Shown piece after piece: positions 8,767 through 18,645 of a stretch of 64,000 bases of DNA. The translations under genes and the position numbers were made by a program. Source of the stretch: Rhodococcus rhodnii (lineage in GTDB: Bacteria; Actinomycetota; Actinomycetes; Mycobacteriales; Pseudonocardiaceae); the NCBI GenBank assembly GCA_000720375.1, contig JOAA01000045.1, positions 1 to 64,000 on the forward strand, read 5' to 3'. Position 1 is the first letter of the stretch; each line of letters begins with the position of its first letter. Below the pieces are notes generated by a model. The model ran no database searches. It was not told the origin of the DNA and saw nothing but the letters and a program-made list of their open reading frames with translations.

Positions 8767-11019
8767 TCACTCGCGAAACCCGAACCGGTTGTGCAGTGCG
8801 CGCAACGGTTTGGGTGCCCACCAGTTCCACTTGCCCGCCATCCGCATGATGGCCGTTACCAGGACGGGCCGGATGAGAAGCGCGTCCAGCAGCACGGCGA
8901 GGCTGGAACCGAGCCCTAGGAGTTGGATGAGCGACACGCGCGAGGCGAGCAGGGCGAGCAGGGACACGCAGAGGATCGCCGCGGCGGCAACGATCACCGG
9001 TCCGCTGCGCGACTGCCCATGGACGACCGCTCCCTCGAGATCCGCGCCGGCGTCGTGCTGTTCCTTGATCCTGGCCAGGACGAAGACCTGATAGTCCGTC
9101 GATATCCCGAACACGACGCAGAACAGCAACACCGGGATCACGACCGCGAGCGGGGTCGGGGTGAACTCGAGCAGTCCGGACAAGTGCCCGTCCTGGAAGA
9201 CCCACACCATCGCCCCGAATACCGCACCAAGGCCCAGCATGTTGAGCACCAGTGTGCTCACCGGCAGCAGCAGACTTCCAGTCATCATGAAGAGGAGCAC
9301 GAAGGTGCTCAGCGCGATCAGGGCGAGCGCGTACGGAAGACGGTCGGCGATCGACTCGATCACATCGGCCAGTTGGGCGGCCTGCCCGGTGACCAGCACG
9401 CGACGGTCGTCGGGCACCGGAACAGCCCGCACGTCACGCGCGAGTTGTGCGCCCTCCGACGAGTACGGCTCGATTCCACTGAGGACGGACAACCACATCA
9501 CGTCGCCGGAATGGAATTGCAGCTCCGCGCCCGGCATCGGCTGCTGCACCAGGTCACCGCGGGCGAACGAGCCAGCGGCACTGTCCACACGGGTCACACC
9601 TGGCACGAGGGACAGTCGTCGCCCGTACTCGGCAATGGCTTCCTTCGCGTCGACAGTGCTCCCCCAGTGTTCACCAACGACCGTGAGCGCCCCGTTTCCG
9701 GCCGAGCCGAACTCGTCACGTACGCGCTCGGTGACTTCCCGGCTTTCCGCCGAGCGGGGAAGCACCCGGTCGTCCGCTATCCCGAACTGGACGTGCAAGA
9801 ACGGTGCACCGAGCACCAGGAACAGAGCAACCACCGGCGTCGCGGTGAGAACAGGATGGCGCAGTACCAATCGCGCGACGCCACCCCAGAAGCCCACTGC
9901 CCGCTGACGATGGATCCTCCGGCCAGGCAACGGGAAGGAGTCGATTCGGTCGCCCACGAGGACCAACAGCGCCGGTAGGACGATCGTGGCACCCACCACG
10001 GTCACGCCGACCACGGCAACACCCGCGTAGGCGAACGAGCGCAGGAAGTACTGCTGGAAAACCAAAAGACAACACAGCGCGACCGCAACGGTCGCCGCCG
10101 AGAACACAATGGTGCGGCCCGCCGTGCGCATGGTCGCCGCGAGCGCGTCCGTGGTGTTCGGGTACCGGCGGCGCTCCTCGCGGTAACGGGAGACGAACAG
10201 CAAGCTGTAGTCGACCGCGAGCCCAAGGCCAAGCGCGGCAGCGAGGTTCACCGAGAACACGGAAACATCGACGACGTAAGCCAGCGCTCCCAGAACGCCG
10301 AGAGCCCCGGCGATCGCCATGAGACCGATCAGCAGCGGTACGCCGGCCGCGACGACCGTACCGAAAACGAACAGCAGCAGGACAAGTGTCAGCGGAATGG
10401 CAACCGATTCGGCTTTGACGAGATCGGCGGCGGCCTGCGCGTTGGCGTCGTTGTCGACCTGGGCCAAACCGCCGAACCGCACCCGAACCGGCCCGTGCCA
10501 ACCGGCCAGTTCATCGTGCAGTTGCTTCGTCACATTGGCGACGTGGTCCTCGTCGCCCGCGACTCGGGCCAGGATTAGGCCGGCGTCATCGCTGTGGCTA
10601 CGGAGTTCGGCGACCGGAGTGTCCCAATAGGACGCTCCTACGGTGACATCGGGCGTCGCCTCGAGTTGTTGCGTCAGATCTCGCCCGATCTCGGTGACGT
10701 CCGGATCCACCACACTGCCACCGGGGTGGGCGACCAGGAGAACCAGATTGGGATTGGCGTGCGGAAACCGCTCGGCGAGGATCTCCTGGCCGCGGACCGA
10801 CTCGGCCCCGGGGTCGTCGTACCCCCCGGTCTTGAGCTCGCTCATGGCACCGATCCCGAACACACCCATGCCCACGGCGAGGAAGAAGGTCAGGAGCAGA
10901 ATGCTCTTCGGCCTGGCGAGCGTCAGGCGCAACAACCGATTGACCGGCGGGCCGGCGGCGAGGCCCGCTTTTGTCGCCGCTGGGCGAAGATCGGCAGTGT
11001 TCTCCGTACTATCCACCAC
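8767..11019 (-). CDS. MMPL/RND-family lipid exporter
   Basis: A protein of about 750 residues with two halves, each having a periplasmic loop and a membrane bundle. The charged transmembrane motifs are GLAVDYSLLF and GISTDYQVFV (proton-relay Asp-Tyr pairs of MMPL transporters). Family members export complex lipids and polyketides. GTG 11019 follows AGGTG; GTG 11028 and upstream codons are in frame, but the latter approach the IS element. The gene lies downstream of the KS-AT-ACP-aminotransferase gene on the same strand, separated only by an IS200/IS605 insertion. It is therefore the likely exporter of the cluster product. Confidence 0.9.
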   Translation of the reverse strand: MVDSTENTADLRPAATKAGLAAGPPVNRLLRLTLARPKSILLLTFFLAVGMGVFGIGAMSELKTGGYDDPGAESVRGQEILAERFPHANPNLVLLVAHPGGSVVDPDVTEIGRDLTQQLEATPDVTVGASYWDTPVAELRSHSDDAGLILARVAGDEDHVANVTKQLHDELAGWHGPVRVRFGGLAQVDNDANAQAAADLVKAESVAIPLTLVLLLFVFGTVVAAGVPLLIGLMAIAGALGVLGALAYVVDVSVFSVNLAAALGLGLAVDYSLLFVSRYREERRRYPNTTDALAATMRTAGRTIVFSAATVAVALCCLLVFQQYFLRSFAYAGVAVVGVTVVGATIVLPALLVLVGDRIDSFPLPGRRIHRQRAVGFWGGVARLVLRHPVLTATPVVALFLVLGAPFLHVQFGIADDRVLPRSAESREVTERVRDEFGSAGNGALTVVGEHWGSTVDAKEAIAEYGRRLSLVPGVTRVDSAAGSFARGDLVQQPMPGAELQFHSGDVMWLSVLSGIEPYSSEGAQLARDVRAVPVPDDRRVLVTGQAAQLADVIESIADRLPYALALIALSTFVLLFMMTGSLLLPVSTLVLNMLGLGAVFGAMVWVFQDGHLSGLLEFTPTPLAVVIPVLLFCVVFGISTDYQVFVLARIKEQHDAGADLEGAVVHGQSRSGPVIVAAAAILCVSLLALLASRVSLIQLLGLGSSLAVLLDALLIRPVLVTAIMRMAGKWNWWAPKPLRALHNRFGFRE

Positions 11020-11096
11020 TTGATTCACCTGAACCCAATCGGCGGAAGCCTGGTCGTTTACGGCCAGGAAGGGCCGATCCCGGCTTGTCCGGCCCA

Positions 11097-11525
11097 TTAG
11101 TCGGGACGGTTCTGCTGTTCGATGTAGTCCTTGATGATCGACAATGGTGCGCCGCCGCATGACCCGGCGAAATACGAGGGAGACCAGAAGTGCTGGCCCC
11201 ACAGGTAACGGCGGATGTGCGTGGGGAATTCTTGTCGCAGGCGTCGAGAGGAGACGCCTTTGAGGCTGTTGACCAGCGTGGATAGGGCGAGGCTGGGCGG
11301 ATAGTGCACGAGCAGGTGGACGTGGTCGGTCTCGCCGTTGAACTCGCGCAGCTGTGCGCCGAAGCCGCCGCACACGTCCCGCATGATCCGCTCGCAGCGG
11401 GTGAGGATCTGATCGGTGAACGCGCCACGCCGGTACTTCGTGACAAAGACCAGGTGGACGTGAAGGTTGTAGATGACGCTGCGTCCCCTGCGTATATCAG
11501 GGTCTGGCTCCCATCGTGGTGACAT
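11097..11525 (-). CDS. tnpA: IS200/IS605 Y1 transposase
   Basis: A 142-residue HUH single-strand transposase. It shows the metal-binding His-x-His in TDHVHLLVHY, the VTKYRRGAF strand typical of IS200 TnpA, and the catalytic Tyr in SIIKDYIEQQ. Full length for the family, so it is probably active and could mobilise this element and related tnpB-only elements. Confidence 0.95.
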   Translation of the reverse strand: MSPRWEPDPDIRRGRSVIYNLHVHLVFVTKYRRGAFTDQILTRCERIMRDVCGGFGAQLREFNGETDHVHLLVHYPPSLALSTLVNSLKGVSSRRLRQEFPTHIRRYLWGQHFWSPSYFAGSCGGAPLSIIKDYIEQQNRPD

Positions 11526-11536
11526 AGACCAACGCT

Positions 11537-12736
11537 ATGATGATCAGCGTGAAGCAGGTGGTGCAGGTGAGGTTGCTGCCCACGCCCGCACAGGCGTCGG
11601 CGCTGCTGGCCACTCTGAATGCCTGCAACACCGCCGCGTCGTGGCTGTCGCAACAGATGCACACGACCGGGATATTCCGGAAATTCGACGTGCAGAAACG
11701 CTTCTACACCGAGCTGCGGGAGCGGTTCGGGCTGGCGGCACAGCCCGCGATCCGGGTGATCGGCAAAACCTGCGACGCCTACACGACGCTGCGCGCCAAC
11801 CTCACGGCCGGCAACTACGGGCCACCAGGGTCGGAGCGTCGCCGGAAGGTCGAAGACACCCCGATCGTGTTCCGCCCGCAGGCGGCGCAGCCGTTCGACG
11901 CCCGTTGCCTGTCCTGGCAGCTGGGCGAGGCAGGCCGCGAGGGCCCGGTATCGATCTGGACCACCACCGGTCGGCTGCGCAACGTGCGGATCGTGGGACA
12001 CCCTGAGCAGCTCGCCCTGTTGCGTTCCCGACCGGCGATCGGGGAAACCGATCTGATCTGCCGCGACGGAGTATGGGTCCTGCACGCGGTCATCGACAGT
12101 CCCGAAGCGTCCCGGCGGGTGCCGGTGAACGGATTCCTCGGCGTCGACGTAGGGATCGTCAACATCGCCACCACCTCCGACGGCGACCGGATGTTCGGGG
12201 CGCGCCTGAACCGCTACCGCAAACGGCAGCAGCGCATCCGGAAACGGTTGCAGGCCAAAAAAACGTCCTCTGCGCGGCGGCTGTTGAAGAAACGCCGCCG
12301 CAAGGAAGCCCGGTTCGCCGCGGATGTGAACCATCAGATCAGTAAGCGCATCGTGGCCGAGGCTGAACGCACCGGACGCGGCATCGCCATCGAGGACCTT
12401 CGTGGCATCCGCGAGCGGGTACGGCTTCGCAAGCCCCAACGGGCCACGCTGCACTCCTGGGCGTTCGCCCGGCTCGGTCAGTTTCTGGCCTACAAAGCGC
12501 AGCGGGTGGGGGTGGTGCTCGTGCAGGTCGATCCGGCCTATACGTCGCAGCAATGCCACCGCTGTGGGTGGATCGATAAGAAGAACCGGCGCTCGCAAGC
12601 GTCGTTCATTTGTGGCCGGTGTGGCTTCGTTGGGCACGCCGACCACAACGCGGCACACAACATCGCGGCCCACGGTGTGGTGCGCTGGGGCGAAGTCATG
12701 CGTCCACACGCAGCGCCCACCCTGGCAGCCAGCTAG
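11537..12736 (+). CDS. tnpB: TnpB RNA-guided endonuclease (OrfB)
   Basis: A 399-residue protein. The RuvC-like active-site residues are visible: Asp in FLGVDVGIVN, Glu in IAIEDLRGI, and the final Asp in HADHNAAHNIA. The zinc ribbon (CHRCG ... CGRCG) sits between the last two blocks. TnpB proteins are RNA-guided nucleases that maintain IS605 elements; the guide RNA would be encoded at the 3' end and right border. All catalytic residues are intact. Confidence 0.95.
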   Translation: MMISVKQVVQVRLLPTPAQASALLATLNACNTAASWLSQQMHTTGIFRKFDVQKRFYTELRERFGLAAQPAIRVIGKTCDAYTTLRANLTAGNYGPPGSERRRKVEDTPIVFRPQAAQPFDARCLSWQLGEAGREGPVSIWTTTGRLRNVRIVGHPEQLALLRSRPAIGETDLICRDGVWVLHAVIDSPEASRRVPVNGFLGVDVGIVNIATTSDGDRMFGARLNRYRKRQQRIRKRLQAKKTSSARRLLKKRRRKEARFAADVNHQISKRIVAEAERTGRGIAIEDLRGIRERVRLRKPQRATLHSWAFARLGQFLAYKAQRVGVVLVQVDPAYTSQQCHRCGWIDKKNRRSQASFICGRCGFVGHADHNAAHNIAAHGVVRWGEVMRPHAAPTLAAS

Positions 12737-12807
12737 GGCGGCAGCAGCAAACCTATTGGTAGACCCGAAACGCCGGGACGGGCAACAAGCCCGCTTCAGG
12801 GACGGGT

Positions 12808-15800
12808 TCATGACCTAACTACCTGACGATGCGTCGTCGCCACTTGACCTGTTTCGAGGCGATCGAGTTCCTCGCCGAGGACGGCCACCGTGTGCGTGAT
12901 CTGCTCGGGTGTGTGCTCGCTCGTGATGAAAAACCGCAACCGGGCCAGTTCCTCGTCGACAGCCGGGTACAGAATCGGGCAAACGCTGATACCGCGCTCG
13001 AACAACGCGTTGGCCAGCCGGACACAGCGCAGGGAGTCGCCGACGACACACGGGATCACCGGAGTTCCCGCACTGCCGCCGGTGTCGATACCGGCCTGGT
13101 CGGCCAGCCGGTGGAACAGCAGAGCGCGCTGGTGCAGCTGGACCAACCGCTCGGGCTCGGCTCGCATCTGACGTATCGCGGCGAGACTGGCCGCCGCATT
13201 GGCTGGTGTCATGCCGGCGCTGTAGACGAAACCCGGCAACGTGTATTTCAGGTAGTCGATGGTGCCGTGGCTGCCACCGACGTACCCGCCGCAGCTGGCA
13301 AAGGCCTTGGACAGCGTGCCCATCCACAGGTCCACGTCGGCGCGGTCCACCCCGAAGTGCTCGCCGATGCCCCCGCCGGTGGCGCCGAGGACACCGATGC
13401 TGTGCGCTTCGTCGATCATGAGCAATGCGCCGTGCTTCTTCTTGACCCGGATCAGCTCAGGCAGATCCGGGATGTCGCCGTCCATGCTGTAGACACCCTC
13501 GACAACGATGAGCACACGCCGGAATTGGCTCCGGATCCGGGTGAGCAGCTCCTCGAGCGCGGCGATGTCATTGTGCGGAAACGGCCTGCGTGTCGCGCCG
13601 GACAACTTGCACCCCTGGAGAATGCTGTCGTGGGCGAGCGCGTCATGCACGATGAGGTCGCCCGGACCGAACAGGTGTCCGATCACAGTGACATTGGTGG
13701 CGTGACCGCTGACGAGTCCGAGCGCGTCTTCGGTCTTGAGCAGATCGGCGAGCGTCATGTCCAGCTCACGATGCAGCGGACGATCCCCGGAGAGCAATCT
13801 GGCCGCGGACACCGACGTGCCGTACAGATCGATCGCCTGTTTCGCCGCCGCGCCGACAGCGGGATGACCGGAAAGCCCGAGATAGTTGTAGCTGGAGAAG
13901 CAGATCAGCTCTTTGCCGGCGACCTTGGTGAGATCGCGCGCGGTGCCTTCATGGGTCAGGAAGTACGGGTTGGCCACCCCGGACTCCGTCAGGAGACGAA
14001 AGCGCTCCTGATGCCGCAAGATCTCGGGAAATGCTGATATGTCTGTGAATTCGGGCCCGTCGCCGAATTCCTGCCGGTGCGCCGGCGGGTCGACCTGCTC
14101 CTGACTGGGCTGCACGGCCACGCCCGGTGTCCGAGCGCCGAGCCGCGTGGCGATGGCCTGCACGAAGTCATCGATGGTGGTGACGGCGTGCAGGTCGCTC
14201 GCGTCCGCCCGCAGCTCTGGCCAGTGTTGCTGGAACGCGGCGAACAGGTCGGCGAGCATGATCGAGTCGAACCCGAGATCGCCGACCACCGCGTGGTCGC
14301 CCCGCAGATACTCGTACGGGTACGCGCTGATCTTGGCGATCGCGCCGAACACCCTGTCCCGGATGTCCTGATCTGCTGTGGCCGGGATGGGAGGGGAGCC
14401 AGCGCCTGGCGGGCGTTGTGACGCGATGTCCTGATCCGGCTTGGCCATGACCGCCGGGACGACTGCGGGTGACGGGGCAACCTCGGCAGCCGCGGTGCCA
14501 CGGACACCTGTGGCGGTGCGCAGAACGTCAAGCTGGTCACGAAGAAACTGGACGACATCGCTCATACCAACCTCCGGTTGCGAACAACGGCGTGCGGGCA
14601 GGCCCGGCTCGGCCTTGCGGATCGTGTACGGCTGTGTGGCCAGCGGGCTGGCCGGGAGGGTCACCAAGGTGCGTTCGGCTTCCTCGAACAGCGGCAGCAG
14701 ATCCACCGGAATCCCCAGCGCTGCGAGTCGGCCGAGCCCCAAAAGGAACGTGCGTCCCTCGTCCGGCTCCGCTCCGGACAGGCTGACGAAGTGGTGGGCG
14801 AGGGGATCGGGAACAGACTGTCGCGCCATCGCGAGCAACCCGTTCCCCCCGAACGCCTGGACGAAAACACGGTTGCCGCCCTCTGCGGCCACCCGGATGG
14901 CCGCGCCGAACCGTACCGGCGACGAGCAATGCCGTCGCCAACAGCTACGCAGCTCGTCTGGGTCCACGCACACCTGGCCGCTCACGGTGGAGACGAAAAC
15001 GCGGTCGGGTTGGTGCAGTGGGAGCCGGGCCAACTGCTCGGCGACCCGCGCGTCAGCCTTTGCCACGAGGGGCGAATGGAAAGCGTGCGAGACACGCAGC
15101 GGGATGGCCGGGACACCAGTCAGTGCGCAGCGCTCGGCAAGTTGGGCGAGCGCGTCAGCCGTCCCGCTCGCGACAATCTGCCCGGGCTGGTTGAAGCAGC
15201 CAGGCCAAACCCAGTCGATGTCGGTGACCAGTTCGGCGAACTGCTCTTCGGTCGCCTGAACGGCGAGCATGCCTCCGAGCCCCGTGTGGCCGACATCGGC
15301 CATGGCCGCCCCTCGGTGTACGAGGAAGTCGGTCGCGTCCCCGGCATCCAGCGCGCCGGCGGCGACAGCGGCCGGGAACTCGCCCACGCTGTGGCCGAGC
15401 ACGATGTCGGGGTCAACGCCACAACCAGCGAGCAGCGACGTCATCGCGATGCCCAGCACACCCAGTGCGGGCTGGCAGATCCTCGTGTCGGTCAGTGCAG
15501 GCTCGGCGCCCTGGTCCGCGAGCTGCGCGGGCCAGACCAGGCTGGTCAGCGAATTGCCGATACCCCGGTTGACGCCTGCTTCGAGCCTCGCCACCGCCTC
15601 GTGGAAGGGCGAGAAACGACGGCGGAGGTCACCGAGCATGCCGACTCGCTGAATCCCTTGGCCGGGGTAGAGGAACACGACCTTCGGCCGATCCTTCTCC
15701 GACGGCACCGCTGCCACGCGGATGTCGGAGCCGAGATCACCACTGGCCCCTGATCGCAGGGCCACAGCCGCCGTACCCAAGCGATCGATCAACTCGTCTC

Positions 15801-17403
15801 GGGTCGCCGCGACGAGAGTCAGGCGGATTGACAGCGGTGCACGGGTCGCGAGGGTGTACGCGACCGACGCCGGTGTCAGATCAGGGTTCGTGGCGATCTT
15901 TTCCCGGACCGCGGCGGCGTGTTCGGCAAGCAGCGGGAGCGATCCGGCCGAGAGCACGAAGAGCCAGGGCTTCGCACCGATCTCGGCACTCCAGACGCGG
16001 GCCGTCCGGGAAACCCGCCGATCCGGTGCCTCCTCCAGCACGACATGGACGTTGGTGCCGCCGAAGCCGAACGCACTCACCGCCGCGCGCCGCGGATGGT
16101 CGGCGGGGCCGTTCCAGGCGAGCGCCTGGTCGGGAATCTGGAATCCCGCCTCGGCCAACGGCAAGTGCGAGCCAGGGGCTGTCTCAGGCTGTGGGGGAAT
16201 GGTCGCGCGGTGTAGTGCGAGCGCGACCTTGACCAGTCCCGCGGCGCCTGCCGCGGGCAGTGTGTGTCCGATCAGCGCTTTGACCGAGGAGAGATAGCAG
16301 TGTGCCCTCCCAGGGTCCGAGTTTTCCGTCCGCGCGGCACGAAGAGCTTCGATCTCGACGCGGTCCCCTACCGTCGTAGCGGTGCCGTGCGCCTCGATGA
16401 GCTCGATCGTCCCGGGGTGCACTCCAGCGTCCTGGTACGCGGCACGAAGGGCGGCGAGTTGACCTTCGACACGCGGCGTCAGCGGGCCTTCGGCCGCAGC
16501 GTCATTCGACACCCCCACCCCCTTGATCACCGCGTAGACCCGGTCGCCGTCGCGCATCGCGTCATCGAGCGGCCGCAGGACGGCAAGCGCACCGCCCTCG
16601 CCGAGCACGAACCCATCCGCACGCTCATCGAACGGCCGGCACACGCCGTGCGCTGACACCGCGCCCACCAGACAGAACCCGAGCAGCGCGTCTGGGGTGA
16701 GGTTGAGAAAGACACCTCCGACGAGAGCTGCCGCGCAACTACCCGACCGAAGGTGGTGCACCGCCTCCTGCAGCGCGACCAGCGCCGACGAGCAGGCGGC
16801 ATCGATGACGAAGGACGGCCCTCCGAGCCGGAACGCCGAGCTGACCGCGCACGCGCCCATGTTCAGCAGGGTTCCGGGCAGTGAGAACGCCTGGGCGGGA
16901 GCGAATGCCCTGACAGCCGCGTCCTCGATCGCGGCGCACAAGCCGGGGTCGGAGTATCCCGCGTGCAGCGAACCGTCGGCGAGCAACCTCGCCCGTAGAC
17001 GTGTGGTCAACAGGTCCCGGTAGTCCGACTGGCTCATGCCGATGAACACGCCGGTGCGCGATCGGTCGAAGGGGCGGCGTTCCCAGCCAGCGTCCTGGAG
17101 TGCCTCCCTGGCGAGGTCGACGAGCAACCGGTGTTGTGGATCCATGGCTTCCGCTCGCAGCGGCGGTATGCCGTAGTGCAGCGGATCGAACTGATTCACA
17201 TCGCCGAGGAACGAGACCTGGTCTGTGTACGCCTTGAGCGGGTCGCCGCTCTCGTCCGGGGTGTAGTACAGCTCATGCCGCCAGCGGTCCGGGGGAACCG
17301 GACGGAACTGGCGTGCCGTCTGGAGAATCGTCTGCCAGTACTGGTCCGTGTTGGCCGCACCCGGGAATCTGCAGGCGAGTCCGACGATGGCGATATCGTT
17401 CAC
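12808..17403 (-). CDS. KS-AT-ACP-alpha-oxoamine synthase fusion (polyketide/aminoketone synthase)
   Basis: A 1531-residue multidomain enzyme. The KS has active Cys in DAACSS (about residue 203), EAHGT and the GHT His. The AT has GHSVGE (about 670) and HAFH, which suggests malonyl-CoA. The ACP carries Ser in GFDSIM (about 1045). The C-terminal 400 residues are a PLP-dependent alpha-oxoamine synthase with Lys in LSKAF (about 1365) and the IDEAHSIG block. Such fusions extend an acyl chain by two carbons and release it by decarboxylative condensation with an amino acid as an alpha-aminoketone. The last codons (RS and the stop) overlap the IS right border, so the native C-terminus may have been altered slightly. 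Confidence 0.93.
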   Translation of the reverse strand: MNDIAIVGLACRFPGAANTDQYWQTILQTARQFRPVPPDRWRHELYYTPDESGDPLKAYTDQVSFLGDVNQFDPLHYGIPPLRAEAMDPQHRLLVDLAREALQDAGWERRPFDRSRTGVFIGMSQSDYRDLLTTRLRARLLADGSLHAGYSDPGLCAAIEDAAVRAFAPAQAFSLPGTLLNMGACAVSSAFRLGGPSFVIDAACSSALVALQEAVHHLRSGSCAAALVGGVFLNLTPDALLGFCLVGAVSAHGVCRPFDERADGFVLGEGGALAVLRPLDDAMRDGDRVYAVIKGVGVSNDAAAEGPLTPRVEGQLAALRAAYQDAGVHPGTIELIEAHGTATTVGDRVEIEALRAARTENSDPGRAHCYLSSVKALIGHTLPAAGAAGLVKVALALHRATIPPQPETAPGSHLPLAEAGFQIPDQALAWNGPADHPRRAAVSAFGFGGTNVHVVLEEAPDRRVSRTARVWSAEIGAKPWLFVLSAGSLPLLAEHAAAVREKIATNPDLTPASVAYTLATRAPLSIRLTLVAATRDELIDRLGTAAVALRSGASGDLGSDIRVAAVPSEKDRPKVVFLYPGQGIQRVGMLGDLRRRFSPFHEAVARLEAGVNRGIGNSLTSLVWPAQLADQGAEPALTDTRICQPALGVLGIAMTSLLAGCGVDPDIVLGHSVGEFPAAVAAGALDAGDATDFLVHRGAAMADVGHTGLGGMLAVQATEEQFAELVTDIDWVWPGCFNQPGQIVASGTADALAQLAERCALTGVPAIPLRVSHAFHSPLVAKADARVAEQLARLPLHQPDRVFVSTVSGQVCVDPDELRSCWRRHCSSPVRFGAAIRVAAEGGNRVFVQAFGGNGLLAMARQSVPDPLAHHFVSLSGAEPDEGRTFLLGLGRLAALGIPVDLLPLFEEAERTLVTLPASPLATQPYTIRKAEPGLPARRCSQPEVGMSDVVQFLRDQLDVLRTATGVRGTAAAEVAPSPAVVPAVMAKPDQDIASQRPPGAGSPPIPATADQDIRDRVFGAIAKISAYPYEYLRGDHAVVGDLGFDSIMLADLFAAFQQHWPELRADASDLHAVTTIDDFVQAIATRLGARTPGVAVQPSQEQVDPPAHRQEFGDGPEFTDISAFPEILRHQERFRLLTESGVANPYFLTHEGTARDLTKVAGKELICFSSYNYLGLSGHPAVGAAAKQAIDLYGTSVSAARLLSGDRPLHRELDMTLADLLKTEDALGLVSGHATNVTVIGHLFGPGDLIVHDALAHDSILQGCKLSGATRRPFPHNDIAALEELLTRIRSQFRRVLIVVEGVYSMDGDIPDLPELIRVKKKHGALLMIDEAHSIGVLGATGGGIGEHFGVDRADVDLWMGTLSKAFASCGGYVGGSHGTIDYLKYTLPGFVYSAGMTPANAAASLAAIRQMRAEPERLVQLHQRALLFHRLADQAGIDTGGSAGTPVIPCVVGDSLRCVRLANALFERGISVCPILYPAVDEELARLRFFITSEHTPEQITHTVAVLGEELDRLETGQVATTHRQVVRS

Positions 17404-17560
17404 TCTGCGGCCCTAAGCATTCCATATTCTCCCTCGGGAATTTCATCCGGTCATGTTGTTCGCGCAGCGCTGAACCGGGCCGAAGGGTAGAACGAAATCC
17501 CATGCCCCGTTATTGCGCGAAGAATACTTCCAGTTTAAGACCCCTGACCGACGAACACAG

Positions 17561-17580
17561 GGGGCCACTCGACTGGCCCC
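17561..17580. promoter_or_regulatory. Candidate cluster operator GGGGCCA-CTCGAC-TGGCCCC
   Basis: A perfect 7-bp inverted repeat with a 6-bp spacer, about 160 bp upstream of the KS-AT-ACP-aminotransferase start, in an otherwise empty 295-bp gap. The same pattern recurs at 43469, 43539, 45441 and 47440, and in weaker form at 28497. Confidence 0.6.
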
Positions 17581-17698
17581 TGGCCCGAAGTGCACGCTAG
17601 GTTTCGCACAAACTCTTCCACTTTTTCCGGGCGGAACTGATCGCATTGCCGATTCGACACGGCGAATGCTGGATCATCGCCAAGAGCAAAGCTCGGAA

Positions 17699-18566
17699 TC
17701 ACACGATCGCTTTCCTTCCACCGGAAAGGCTCATCGCGTCGCGCAGGTCACGGATGTCCGTGAGCTTCAGTCCGCGGCGACGCAGGTCGCGCAGCATCCG
17801 TCGGTCGGGAAAGGGACAGTAGGGCAGTACCGGAGCGTTCCGCCCCTCCGGTACTGCTCCCGTGCGAGCGATTCGTCGAGCAGGGTTTCCAGCATCGTGC
17901 GGCCATGCATGTGCAGAAGGACTGAGGCACGCGTCGCCGTCACGTCGGCAGGAAGCGAGACCGGCTCTTGCACGAGGATCGCGCCCGTATCGATCCTTGG
18001 CGCCAACCGATGCAGCGTCATGCCGAAGCTGTCCGGTCCGTCGGAGAGCGCGTAGATCGTTGGGACCGGTCCCCTGTGGCGTGGCAGGAGCCCGGGATGG
18101 CCGTTGATGCCGCCAAGAGGAACGGAGGCGATCGTCTCGGTGAGAGGATCTGGTCGAAATGGTAAGTCAGGATCAGGTCCGGCGCGTGCGTTCTCAGTGT
18201 GTGGGCGACCTCCACACCATTCACGTCGTCAACCTTGAGCGTTGGCACGTGCAGGCGCTCGCACAGTGTCTTGAGCGGCGTTGCCTCGGGCGAATCCCTG
18301 GTGCCGGCCCAGTCCTGGGTCAGTGACGCGAGCGGCCTCAGCAGGTCCGGCAGGCCGGAATTCACCGTGAGGTAGGGCATGAAGCCCGAGCCGGAGTGCC
18401 GAAGATGTCGGCTCAGCTGCCCCAGAAAGCCGCCAGTCGAGGGCCGCCTGGCGTTCGAGAGGCCGACGAACGCGATGTCCGCCACATGGTCTGCGACGAA
18501 GCGGCGTACCGTGCGCGCATTCGGAAGCGCCTCAAGAACAAACAGCGCGATCCGTGCCCTCGCCAT
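17699..18566 (-). pseudogene. Formyltransferase gene with two frameshifts
   Basis: Reading three frames in turn reconstructs a formyltransferase of about 290 residues. It has the folate-binding and catalytic Asn-x-His and LLPxxRG motif (INGHPGLLPRHRGP) and the catalytic Asp in IDTGAIL. One base appears to be missing near 18142 (after FDQIL, before TETIAS) and another near 17825 (before PYCPFPDRRM). The natural C-terminus ends RKAIV. Enzymes of this fold transfer a formyl group from 10-formyl-tetrahydrofolate to an amine, which would suit an aminoketone product. Either the gene is inactivated or the assembly has two one-base errors. Confidence 0.7.
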
Positions 18567-18645
18567 CAGCGCCGCCGGATCTGAAAGAGGAATCCACGCA
18601 TCCCGAGGCCTCACAGAGATTCGGAAAGAGCCTGCCGTCCTACCT

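Larger units (their letters stand above)
11097..12815. mobile_element. IS200/IS605-family element (tnpA and tnpB divergent)
   Basis: The element contains a Y1 transposase on the minus strand and a TnpB on the plus strand, 11 bp apart. The region after tnpB (12737-12815) has GC hairpins (gacgggcaacaagcccgc) typical of a right end and of omega-RNA sequence. Exact ends are approximate. The insertion separates the MMPL gene from the operon that ends at 12808. Confidence 0.85.
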
